64,000 bases of DNA from Prevotella sp. (GTDB taxonomy: Bacteria > Bacteroidota > Bacteroidia > Bacteroidales > Dysgonomonadaceae). A model generated the notes under the pieces. That model was not told the origin of the DNA, made no database searches, and saw only the letters and a program-made list of their open reading frames with translations. The stretch is from contig JAITVV010000043.1 in NCBI GenBank assembly GCA_031285625.1, positions 62,001 through 126,000 on the forward strand. The letters are read 5' to 3'. This document shows positions 1-7,735 of the stretch, one piece after another; within the stretch, counting starts at the first letter, position 1; every line of letters starts with the position of its first letter. A program made the position numbers and the translations under genes.

Positions 1-659
1 GCTATGCCAGCCTTACACATTGTTTCTATCAGCTTGGGCTGTCCACCGGTAACACCTGATGCCTGATTTGGCTTTTGCAAACAATGAGTAGCATCCAAGA
101 CTACCGGAAAACCAAATTCTTTCATTTCAGGTATTCCCCGAAAGTCAACCACAAGATCGGAATACCCGAATGATGTACCTCTGTCTGTTATAATAACATT
201 ATTATTTCCTGAATCTACTACTTTCTGCGCGGCAAATTGCATTCCATTCGGCGCAAGAAACTGTCCTTTTTTGATATTTACGATCTTTCCAGTTTTAGCA
301 GCAGCAATTAACAGATCCGTCTGACGACATAAAAATGCAGGAATTTGTAATACATCGACATATTCGGCTGCCATAAGGGCATCATGAGTTTCGTGTATGT
401 CCGTCACTGTAGGGATACCAAATGTTTCGCCTACTTTACGAAGTATTTTCAATGCTTTTTCATCACCTATCCCTGTAAAGGAATCGACTCGTGAGCGATT
501 TGCTTTCTTGTATGAACCCTTAAAAACATAAGGAATATTTAATCTATCGGTGATAGTCTTAACTTTTTCGGCAATACGAAGTGCCATCTCTTCCCCCTCT
601 ATAACACAAGGTCCCGCAAGCAAGAAGAAATTATCATTTTTCAAGTCTGTTATATTCAT
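1..659 (-). CDS. kdsA: 3-deoxy-D-manno-octulosonate 8-phosphate synthase (partial)
   Basis: Cytoplasmic enzyme that condenses arabinose 5-phosphate with phosphoenolpyruvate to Kdo-8-phosphate for lipopolysaccharide inner core synthesis. The 5' end of the gene is here (ATG at 657-659 on the minus strand); the 3' end lies outside the window. About 219 residues are visible of a usual 260-280. Family motifs seen in order are AGPCVIE, FKGSYKKANRSR, VTDIHE, QIPAFLCRQTDLL, NIKKGQF and DATHCLQ. Cys18 in AGPC is the position that is Cys in the metal-dependent class and Asn in the E. coli enzyme, so I infer the metal-dependent class. A -7 element lies at 689-696, giving a leader of about 25 nt. Confidence 0.95.
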   Translation of the reverse strand, partial: MNITDLKNDNFFLLAGPCVIEGEEMALRIAEKVKTITDRLNIPYVFKGSYKKANRSRVDSFTGIGDEKALKILRKVGETFGIPTVTDIHETHDALMAAEYVDVLQIPAFLCRQTDLLIAAAKTGKIVNIKKGQFLAPNGMQFAAQKVVDSGNNNVIITDRGTSFGYSDLVVDFRGIPEMKEFGFPVVLDATHCLQKPNQASGVTGGQPKLIETMCKAGI

Positions 660-688
660 TTCAATTATATATTTTACTTACTATTCTT

Positions 689-696
689 CAAAGATA
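689..696 (-). promoter_or_regulatory. predicted -7 element of kdsA
   Basis: On the minus strand this reads TATCTTTG, a full match to the Bacteroidota TAnnTTTG box. It lies 30 bases upstream of the kdsA ATG. No clear TTTG -33 element is seen at the usual 19-21 base spacing. Confidence 0.5.
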
Positions 697-737
697 CAAA
701 TATTGAGCCATAGTGAGATGAACAGAATAATATTTAC

Positions 738-777
738 AATAAAAAAACCGACTAAATTAGCCGGCTTTTTTATTGTA
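738..777 (-). terminator. intrinsic terminator after the GH27-like gene
   Basis: A GC-rich stem (GCCGGCTA pairing with TAGTCGGT, two G-U pairs, loop ATT) is flanked by A and T runs that extend the pairing. On the minus strand it follows the stop codon of the glycosidase gene by about 10 bases and separates it from kdsA. The flanking A/T runs would let it work in both directions. Confidence 0.8.
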
Positions 778-786
778 AGGTTTCTC

Positions 787-3318
787 TTAATTAATCGTAA
801 TATCTTTAAATACAGCATTACATAATTTGTTTCCGTTATGAGACGTGACAGCCATACCGGCATATACCTTATCGGACATAAATATTATTTGAGAAGAACC
901 GATTTGTGTCCATTGGGAATTATCTGTTGAGTAATAGGCAGTAAATAAACTACCCGACTTCTTAATTCGTACCCACACATTATTATTCTGAACCGAAGCC
1001 ACTGTAGCTGAAGTGCCCCATCCGTCTATACTTCTTCTCTGAAATGTAACCTTCGATGATGGAGTAATTGCTACCATTACATTTTTAGAATTTACATTTA
1101 GACCCGAACGAATCATAAGACCTGCTTTTGCCCAATCATTTGTATTATCCAAGCCTACGACCTTAGCTGTAATTGTCATATTTCCGGACAACTGCTGATA
1201 GGTAAAATTAAACTGATCGCTCGAACCTTCAATATCTGTTCCGGAACCAGCTATTTGATACTGCTTTAGTTCCGTATTAAACGAAGAAGTTCCAGCTATA
1301 TTAACACTTCCTACATCCAGTTTTTTCCAAGGAGCAAGCGTTGACTTGAATTTCTTAACAGTAACATCACTAAATACAGCTTTTGTTGCCTGATTTACAT
1401 CATGGGATGTAACAGCCATTCCTATATAAAATTTATCAGATATATCTACCGTCTGATCAAGACCTATTTGTATCCAGTTTTTATTATCGGTAGAGTAAAA
1501 AGCACTAAAACTATCATTCTCCTTACGAACCTTGAGCCAAACCGGAGCTTTTATATTATTTGCCAATTTAGCTGATGTGCCTCCACCATTAGTTGTTCTA
1601 TACTGAAATGAAACTCCATTTGATGGTGTCATAGCAACCATAGCATTACTTGAGTTATTTACTAAAGAAGAACGGATCATAAGTCCTGCCTTAGTCCATG
1701 CATTAATTGCGTCCACACTATTTATTTTTGCAGAGAACTCTACATCGCCTTCCAGCTCCTGATATACATAACGGAATTCATCTTTTGTGCCCTCAATATC
1801 GGCACCTGCAGCTTCGATACTGAACTGAGATGTTGTTGCATCATAACTGGATTTACTATCAACAAGGAGTTTACCTATATCGCTTCTCATCCATGGCTCC
1901 GGCCAGATATTAGCAGGATTTTCAGATGCTTTAACGCGTATCACAACAGAAGCATGAGGTCTCAAAGCAATATTAAACGATTTCATATCACCTAATTCTT
2001 CATGCGTCCACAAATCTCTCACCGAACCATATCCTGTTATACCTAAAGATGAGAAATCGATACTTCTATTTTGTGTTTCATTTTCACGATTAAATAATCC
2101 GATAACCCAATCTCCGTTACTCATCTGACCTTTCCATATTTGGCTATCTTTAGATTTAGGATCATTAGATAATGGCTTACCTACAAACCCGTCTTCATTA
2201 AGAGCCAGCATTTCGCGATTCTGATATAACCAAAGATTTTTTCCTATAGTAGATTTGCGGTCAGTGATAGAAACCGGGCCACCAGCCATTAAGTGCATTG
2301 AAATGACACTTCGCTTCTCGTCAATATCATTATCATTGCTATCGTATGTGTTAATACGAATAAAATCACCATCTAGTATTACTTTTCCTCGCCCTGATAT
2401 TTTGGAAAAATATGCAAAACCATCCATAGGGTTCCGATATTGTGACCATCCACTATGCTTTATACCCCGGTCCATTTCACTGAATCTATACCAGCCTCCA
2501 ACACCACAGTCTTCATTTATACGGATCATGTCACCATATTTAGCTTCCAATTCGCCATCATTTGTCAGATTTGGCATAACCAAACTCAAGAATATGCCGT
2601 GTTTATCACATTCCTCACGCATCCAGCGAAGAGCTGTTTCATAATGTGCACGCGGGCGATTTGTAATACCTACAATCTCGCCTTTATCAATTCCTGTCTC
2701 ATACCAGCTAAGAAAATCGACCCGAAGATACTTTGTCCCCATCTGCGCAAAATGATCAATATATCCTTTTACATACTCCTCAGCACCGGGACGATCTACC
2801 TGTGCCCATGTAAAGTTCCTAGAATTTTCCTCTAAGTTAACAATATTGGACAGAGGAATATTGGTTCCCTTAATTACCACGCCGGAATCAGCAGCGGCCA
2901 TATTAACCCATAATGGATTAAAGTACATACCAAGTTCCATATCCTTATCTTTCAGGTAATTGCTCCACCATTCATAATCGTGCTCCCAATCCCTGGAATA
3001 TCCTGTCCTATAACCATACTCATTGTATTGATCCAAATCGCCCCAGCCATCAATAGCGACCATTTTGTATCCATAATCCCGTAGATTCTCAGCAACCCAA
3101 TCAATGTTTTCCTTCCATTCATCCTCAGGGATATGACTATCCCTGACAAAACATGCCTCATATACACTCCAGTATAGAGGTGCTTTGCGATTAGCTCGCG
3201 TTACACTCTTCAAAGTGGCTAATTCTCCTTTTTCAACATTCTCTTGTAATAAGATATCCTCCGAACAGGACATGAATAGACATAATAATACCAATAGTAG
3301 ACTTTTTAATTTTGTCAT
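787..3318 (-). CDS. GH27-like glycosidase lipoprotein with duplicated C-terminal lectin-fold module
   Basis: Exported lipoprotein (lipobox ending at Cys18) of 843 residues. The N-terminal half (about residues 45-470) reads as a GH27-type (beta/alpha)8 barrel: it has YWSVYEACF, the strand motif KMVAIDGWGD and YLRVDFLSW, where Asp201 sits at the nucleophile position of the family. The second catalytic Asp cannot be assigned confidently. A beta-sandwich is expected after the barrel. Residues about 471-660 and 661-843 are two copies of one module, each with AGADIEG/GSGTDIEG, KAGLMIRS and YSTDN(K/S)xWxQIG; this resembles DUF1349 concanavalin-like domains. GH27 covers alpha-galactosidase, alpha-N-acetylgalactosaminidase and isomaltodextranase, so the substrate is open. 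The gene stands alone, not in a Sus locus, and has its own terminator. Confidence 0.75.
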   Translation of the reverse strand: MTKLKSLLLVLLCLFMSCSEDILLQENVEKGELATLKSVTRANRKAPLYWSVYEACFVRDSHIPEDEWKENIDWVAENLRDYGYKMVAIDGWGDLDQYNEYGYRTGYSRDWEHDYEWWSNYLKDKDMELGMYFNPLWVNMAAADSGVVIKGTNIPLSNIVNLEENSRNFTWAQVDRPGAEEYVKGYIDHFAQMGTKYLRVDFLSWYETGIDKGEIVGITNRPRAHYETALRWMREECDKHGIFLSLVMPNLTNDGELEAKYGDMIRINEDCGVGGWYRFSEMDRGIKHSGWSQYRNPMDGFAYFSKISGRGKVILDGDFIRINTYDSNDNDIDEKRSVISMHLMAGGPVSITDRKSTIGKNLWLYQNREMLALNEDGFVGKPLSNDPKSKDSQIWKGQMSNGDWVIGLFNRENETQNRSIDFSSLGITGYGSVRDLWTHEELGDMKSFNIALRPHASVVIRVKASENPANIWPEPWMRSDIGKLLVDSKSSYDATTSQFSIEAAGADIEGTKDEFRYVYQELEGDVEFSAKINSVDAINAWTKAGLMIRSSLVNNSSNAMVAMTPSNGVSFQYRTTNGGGTSAKLANNIKAPVWLKVRKENDSFSAFYSTDNKNWIQIGLDQTVDISDKFYIGMAVTSHDVNQATKAVFSDVTVKKFKSTLAPWKKLDVGSVNIAGTSSFNTELKQYQIAGSGTDIEGSSDQFNFTYQQLSGNMTITAKVVGLDNTNDWAKAGLMIRSGLNVNSKNVMVAITPSSKVTFQRRSIDGWGTSATVASVQNNNVWVRIKKSGSLFTAYYSTDNSQWTQIGSSQIIFMSDKVYAGMAVTSHNGNKLCNAVFKDITIN

Positions 3319-3508
3319 GTTGTCTTTAATTTTGTTTGTGAAGTAATGACAAAGAAAAGAAAATTAACTTAATTAACCAAAATAATGTGAAAAAGTTATC
3401 AGTTTGTAAGCTCAACCCAACTACTGAAAATAAAAATCAGGGATAAAAATATATCTGTTTCGAATCAAATTCTTATATTTATTGTTATATAAGAAAAACA
3501 GAAAAACT

Positions 3509-4840
3509 ATGGCAAGAACCAAAAAGAAGAACTTTGTATTAGATACAAACGTAATACTACACGATTTCAGATGTTTAGATAATTTTGAAGAGAATGATAT
3601 ATATATTCCCATTGTGGTGCTGGAAGAACTGGATAAGTTCAAAAAAGGGAATGATCAGATAAATTACAATGCACGCGAATTCCTCAGACAACTGGATGCA
3701 ATAACAGATGACAATCTTTTCACCAAAGGTACAGCCCTGGGCAGTGGTATGGGTAATCTATTTATAGAAACCAGTATAAAGTCTCAAGACAGAATCACAG
3801 AAATATTCCCTGAACGCATACCCGACCATCGCATATTATCCGCTGTACTCGATATCTCAGAGCGGAACAGTAAGTCAAAGACTATATTGGTAACAAAAGA
3901 TATCAACCTGCGGATGAAAGCTCGTGCAATAGGGCTTTTAGCTGAAGATTATATCAACGATAAAGTTGCCGATGTCTTTATGTTTGAGAGACAGCATGCA
4001 ACATTCAGAGATATTGACTCAGCATTGATAGATAATCTGTATGCCAATGTAGAGGGCGTTGATCTGGATGAATTTAACCTTGACTCTCCTGTTAGTGCTA
4101 ATGAATGCTTTGTAATGAAGAATGGAAAAAAGAGTGTCTTAGCCAGATATAATCCTTTTACACGAAAAATAAAAAAAATAGATAAGCAGGTTTGTTATGG
4201 TATACAACCCCGGAATGCGGAACAGACATTTGCTATCGAAATATTAATGAACCCGGAGATAAAGCTTGTAGCACTCACAGGTAAGGCCGGTACAGGAAAA
4301 ACGTTATTAGCTTTGGCTTCCGCATTAAAGCAAAGTGAGAATTTCGAACAAATTTTATTGGCTCGTCCCATTGTCTCACTAAGTAATAAAGAGCTGGGCT
4401 TCTTACCTGGCGATGAAAAGCAAAAAATAGCTCCCTATATGCAACCCCTGTTCGACAACCTTTCTGTAATAAAAAATCATATTCCTTATGGGGGAACCGA
4501 ATATAAGAATATCGAAGAAATGCAGACCAGTAAAAAACTGGAAATAGAAGCTCTTGCATATATACGTGGACGAAGTTTATCAGAGATGATCTGTATAATC
4601 GACGAAGCGCAGAACCTGACTCCCCATGAAATAAAAACAATTATTACACGCGCCGGGGAAGGGACCAAGATGATCTTTACAGGTGACTTGCAACAGATAG
4701 ATTCACCCTATCTGGATGCTCAATCGAACGGATTAGCTTATATGATAGACAAGATGACCGGGCAGGACTTATTTGCTCATGTAAATTTAGTGAAAGGGGA
4801 ACGAAGCAAATTATCGGAAATAGCAAGTACATTATTATAA
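3509..4840 (+). CDS. PIN domain-PhoH family ATPase
   Basis: Cytoplasmic protein of 443 residues joining an N-terminal PIN nuclease-fold domain (about residues 8-150, VLDTNVILHD and VVLEELDKFK with the acidic residues expected of PIN) to a C-terminal PhoH-type P-loop domain (about 230-443). Walker A is GKAGTGKT at about 258-265 and Walker B is CIIDEAQN at about 362-369; TGDLQQID is the sensor-like motif. PIN-PhoH proteins are linked to RNA unwinding and cleavage, but the cellular role in this group is unknown. A TTG at 3482 would add nine residues. I prefer the ATG at 3509, where the protein begins MARTKKK just before the PIN strand. The first base is 190 bases from the divergent glycosidase start. 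Confidence 0.9.
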   Translation: MARTKKKNFVLDTNVILHDFRCLDNFEENDIYIPIVVLEELDKFKKGNDQINYNAREFLRQLDAITDDNLFTKGTALGSGMGNLFIETSIKSQDRITEIFPERIPDHRILSAVLDISERNSKSKTILVTKDINLRMKARAIGLLAEDYINDKVADVFMFERQHATFRDIDSALIDNLYANVEGVDLDEFNLDSPVSANECFVMKNGKKSVLARYNPFTRKIKKIDKQVCYGIQPRNAEQTFAIEILMNPEIKLVALTGKAGTGKTLLALASALKQSENFEQILLARPIVSLSNKELGFLPGDEKQKIAPYMQPLFDNLSVIKNHIPYGGTEYKNIEEMQTSKKLEIEALAYIRGRSLSEMICIIDEAQNLTPHEIKTIITRAGEGTKMIFTGDLQQIDSPYLDAQSNGLAYMIDKMTGQDLFAHVNLVKGERSKLSEIASTLL

Positions 4841-4929
4841 TATAAGAGGTTCGAAGTTCAATTTATTTTATTTATTAATTAAGTTTGAGGAGAATAATTT
4901 ATTAATTTTATTTTTCAAAGAAACTAATA

Positions 4930-6036
4930 ATGAATAAACGATATTTGAAGTACTATACTTTCGTTGCGGTTATATGTATGTTTTTGCAATCTGTTTTTGC
5001 GCAAAATACATCTGAAGATAATACCAAATGGAGAAAAGGAATTATTACCGACGAATTTATATATGAATCCTCCAGCTTCCCCTCTGTTCATGCTGCTACT
5101 ATTGTAGAGACTCCGTCAGGACTTATTTCTGCATTTTTTGGAGGGAAATATGAAGGGCATCCCGAGGTCAGTATTTACGTTTCACGTCACACACCTAGAG
5201 GATGGACGTCTCCCGTGATAGTTGCAGATGGAATTGTAAATGATACCCTACGAAAAGCTTGTTATAATCCGGTATTATTTCAATATCCCGATGGCGAACT
5301 TATTTTATTTTATAAAATTGGAAAGAATGTTCAGGACTGGACAGGTCATCTGATTCGCTCTTTCGATGATGGACAGACATGGACAAAACCGGAAGCCTTG
5401 CCTATGGGATTTCTTGGGCCCATAAAAAATAAGCCGGAGCTGATTGGTAATAAGTTGATATGCGCATCCAGTACCGAAAATGATGGTTGGCAGGTACATA
5501 TGGAATTTACCGAAGACAGGGGTAAGACATGGAGAAAAACATCTCCAATAAACAGTAAACCATGGAACATAATCCAACCGAGCATACTAAAGTGGAATGA
5601 TGCCACATTACAGATTGTCTGCCGCTCACAAAATGAACATATTATATCTGCATTCTCAAAAGATGAAGGGAAAACATGGAGCGACCCCGTAGCACTCTAC
5701 TTACCCAACAACAACTCGGGAACAGATGCTGTAACACTCAGGGATGGCCGTCAATTAATAGTTTATAACCATGTAGCAGCTACCGAAAGCGCCTATAAAG
5801 ATAAAGCCCGCACTCCACTCAATGTATCTCTATCCAATGATGGCATCACTTGGAAAGCAAGCCTTGTGCTTGAAGACTCTCCTATAAAAGAATATTCATA
5901 CCCCTCTGTAATACAGGGTAAAGACGGCATGATACATATAGTATATACATGGCGCAGAGAAAGAGTGAAATACATAAAAATCGACCCGTCTTTACTAATT
6001 ACTGAAGAAATAAAGGATGGGCAGTGGCCGGATTAA
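4930..6036 (+). CDS. secreted BNR/Asp-box beta-propeller protein (predicted sialidase-like, COG4692 type)
   Basis: The 368-residue protein has a signal peptide (cleavage likely after VFAQ, about residue 25) and should be periplasmic or secreted. Four Asp-boxes of the S-x-D-x-G-x-T-W type are visible near residues 144 (SFDDGQTW), 193 (TEDRGKTW), 243 (SKDEGKTW) and 303 (SNDGITW), which marks a six-bladed propeller. The family is often annotated as predicted neuraminidase. However, the FRIP/YRIP arginine motif of true GH33 sialidases is missing: the corresponding stretch reads FPSVHAATIVETPSG. Sialidase activity is therefore doubtful, and activity on another sugar acid or a lyase-like role is possible. 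The cupin gene follows after 36 bases, probably in the same transcript. Confidence 0.75.
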   Translation: MNKRYLKYYTFVAVICMFLQSVFAQNTSEDNTKWRKGIITDEFIYESSSFPSVHAATIVETPSGLISAFFGGKYEGHPEVSIYVSRHTPRGWTSPVIVADGIVNDTLRKACYNPVLFQYPDGELILFYKIGKNVQDWTGHLIRSFDDGQTWTKPEALPMGFLGPIKNKPELIGNKLICASSTENDGWQVHMEFTEDRGKTWRKTSPINSKPWNIIQPSILKWNDATLQIVCRSQNEHIISAFSKDEGKTWSDPVALYLPNNNSGTDAVTLRDGRQLIVYNHVAATESAYKDKARTPLNVSLSNDGITWKASLVLEDSPIKEYSYPSVIQGKDGMIHIVYTWRRERVKYIKIDPSLLITEEIKDGQWPD

Positions 6037-6072
6037 TAAACCAATTTAATAAACACTCAAAAAAGATCAATT

Positions 6073-6531
6073 ATGAAGCAAATAGAAAAAATATCAGAAA
6101 ATAACAACTACACTGCAGCAAACATAGGAAATCTGAGTAAATTGATGGATTATTCTATGATCCACCCTAAAAATAAAAAGGAAGTCTTTGGTAAAGTCTT
6201 TCTGAAAGATGCAACCGGAGCCACAGGTACAGAAATATCATTTCAGGAACTTCCTCCGCAAACCGATTTATCCTATTTCCATATTCACAATGAAAATGAA
6301 GAAACTTATATCGTGCTAAAAGGGTCTGGAGATTTTCAGGTAGATGAAGACTGCTTTCCTATAACCGAAGGTAGTGTAATACGGGTTGCCCCACAGGGTA
6401 AACGCTCTTTACGAAATTCTTCGGATCAACCGATGGTTTATATGGTGATACAATCTAAGAAGGATTCATTAAATCAATATTCATCCGAAGATGGAGAAAG
6501 AGTCGAATACAAAGCTAAATGGGATAAGTAA
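6073..6531 (+). CDS. single-domain cupin protein
   Basis: A 152-residue cytoplasmic protein without a signal peptide. The central part (about residues 55-125) has the two cupin motifs: the HIHNENEETYIVLKGSGDFQVD segment supplies the His and Glu metal ligands of motif 1, and GSVIRVAPQGKRSLRN takes the place of motif 2 with Lys-Arg where a His is common. That may weaken metal binding. Its position directly after the Asp-box protein suggests a sugar-processing role such as isomerisation, but nothing in the sequence fixes the substrate. Confidence 0.8.
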   Translation: MKQIEKISENNNYTAANIGNLSKLMDYSMIHPKNKKEVFGKVFLKDATGATGTEISFQELPPQTDLSYFHIHNENEETYIVLKGSGDFQVDEDCFPITEGSVIRVAPQGKRSLRNSSDQPMVYMVIQSKKDSLNQYSSEDGERVEYKAKWDK

Positions 6532-6609
6532 AAAATACATACAGAAACCTATCCAGAATAGAATAAATAATACATTTACATTTTTTCTAAATAAAAAAAT
6601 GATAAAATG

Positions 6610-6639
6610 TTTGCAATATTCAAAAAAGTATTACTTTTG
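6610..6639 (+). promoter_or_regulatory. promoter of the aromatic amino acid operon
   Basis: TTTG at 6610-6613, an 18-base spacer and TACTTTTG at 6632-6639 match the Bacteroidota -33/-7 consensus (TTTG and TAnnTTTG). Transcription should start near 6645, about 25 bases before the leader peptide ATG at 6669. Confidence 0.7.
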
Positions 6640-6668
6640 TATCCATATTCAAAACGAAGAATATTAGA

Positions 6669-6725
6669 ATGAAGAACTTTTCTTATACATACTTTTTCTT
6701 TTTTTACTTTTACTTTAAAAGGTAA
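6669..6725 (+). CDS. pheL: Phe/Tyr-rich leader peptide of the aromatic operon
   Basis: An 18-codon reading frame encodes MKNFSYTYFFFFYFYFKR and stops at 6723-6725. Seven residues are Phe and four are Tyr, with a run of nine codons (8-16) made only of Phe and Tyr. It lies between a good promoter and a terminator hairpin upstream of prephenate dehydratase. This is the layout of leader peptides that sense charged tRNA by ribosome stalling, as known for pheA and pheST in enteric bacteria. The symbol is used by analogy with that system. The sequence TTAGAATG gives only a weak ribosome binding site, which is usual in this phylum. Confidence 0.85.
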   Translation: MKNFSYTYFFFFYFYFKR

Positions 6726-6810
6726 GACAGGATTTTGTATGAGAAAATTGGAATAAAATAAACAATATAAATATATAGAATCCTGTCAGGTATGACAGGA
6801 TTTTTTTTTG
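6726..6810 (+). promoter_or_regulatory. transcription attenuator (antiterminator/terminator switch)
   Basis: Three segments can pair in two exclusive ways. Segment A (GACAGGATT, 6726-6734) begins directly after the leader stop codon. Segment B (AATCCTGTCA, 6779-6788) can pair with A over 9 bases, or with segment C (TGACAGGATT, 6793-6802) over 10 bases with a GGTA loop. B-C is followed by a run of T to 6809 and is a perfect intrinsic terminator. A ribosome finishing the leader would cover A and allow B-C; a ribosome stalled at Phe/Tyr codons would leave A free to pair with B and allow readthrough into pheA. Confidence 0.85.
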
Positions 6811-6834
6811 ATAATAAGTGAAAATAAGTTTAAT

Positions 6835-7677
6835 ATGAAAAGAGTTGCTATACAAGGGGGATTAGGCGCGTATCATGGGATAGCCGCAGAAAATTATTTC
6901 GGAGAAGAAGTAGAGATTGTTCCGTGCATTACTTTTCGCGACATTTTTACTACTATCAAAAAAGAACCGAATACCATCGGTATCATGGCTATAGAGAACA
7001 CAATAGCAGGCAGCCTTTTGGGTAACTATGAGCTGCTCAAAGAGAACAAATTACCGATTGCAGGAGAATACAAACAACGTATCTCACACTGTCTGGCCGC
7101 ACTACCGGGAAAAACTATCCACGATATCAAAGAAGTAGAGTCGCATCCGATTGCACTAATGCAGTGCACTCAGTTTTTAGATACACTTCCCGAAGTGAAA
7201 ATCATTGAGCATGAAGACACGGCTCTTGCTGCAAAAGATGTGGCTGAAAAGAATCTTTCGAACACAGCCGCCATATGTAGTACAAGAGCTGCCGAGATAT
7301 ACGGACTGAATATACTAGCGAGGGGAATTGAGACAAATAAGCACAATTTTACTCGCTTTCTTATTTTTGGTAATCCATGGGTAGTAGATGAGTTGCAAAA
7401 AGATGAAGTTTTAAATAAATCTTCTATCGTATTCACAACACCACATAGCGAGGGTAGTCTCTCTAAGGTGTTATCTGTATTTTCTTTCTATGGCATCAAC
7501 CTCACTAAGATACAATCACTCCCGATAATCGGTCGTGAATGGGAATATCAGTTTTATGTAGACCTTACATTTTCTGATCTGACCCGCTACAAGCAATCGC
7601 TACAGGCCATTCGTCCACTTACCAATGACCTGAAACTACTGGGAGAATATCCTGATGGCAAACAAAGCGAACTCTAA
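6835..7677 (+). CDS. pheA: prephenate dehydratase
   Basis: Converts prephenate to phenylpyruvate in phenylalanine synthesis; cytoplasmic, 280 residues. The periplasmic-binding-like catalytic domain (about 1-180) begins KRVAIQGG and carries IMAIENTIAGSL and the conserved NFTRFLIFG with the catalytic Thr-Arg-Phe. An ACT domain (about 195-275) follows. The two ACT motifs that bind Phe in classical enzymes, GALV and ESRP, read GSLS and QSLP here, so feedback by Phe may differ. There is no fused chorismate mutase; that activity is supplied by the downstream aroF-type fusion. A TTG at 6808 lies in the terminator T-run and is rejected as start; ATG 6835 follows the attenuator by 25 bases. Confidence 0.95.
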   Translation: MKRVAIQGGLGAYHGIAAENYFGEEVEIVPCITFRDIFTTIKKEPNTIGIMAIENTIAGSLLGNYELLKENKLPIAGEYKQRISHCLAALPGKTIHDIKEVESHPIALMQCTQFLDTLPEVKIIEHEDTALAAKDVAEKNLSNTAAICSTRAAEIYGLNILARGIETNKHNFTRFLIFGNPWVVDELQKDEVLNKSSIVFTTPHSEGSLSKVLSVFSFYGINLTKIQSLPIIGREWEYQFYVDLTFSDLTRYKQSLQAIRPLTNDLKLLGEYPDGKQSEL

Positions 7678-7735
7678 AACAGTTATCAGTTAACAATAAA
7701 TAAATAAATGATTAATTTTCAAATCTTGAAATTTT

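Noticed and set aside
550-825. Open frame on the plus strand opposite kdsA
   Set aside because: It lies antisense to the conserved kdsA frame and crosses a terminator; its protein has no recognisable character.
6808-6834. TTG start for prephenate dehydratase
   Set aside because: It falls in the T-run of the attenuator; ATG 6835 directly precedes the conserved KRVAIQGG.
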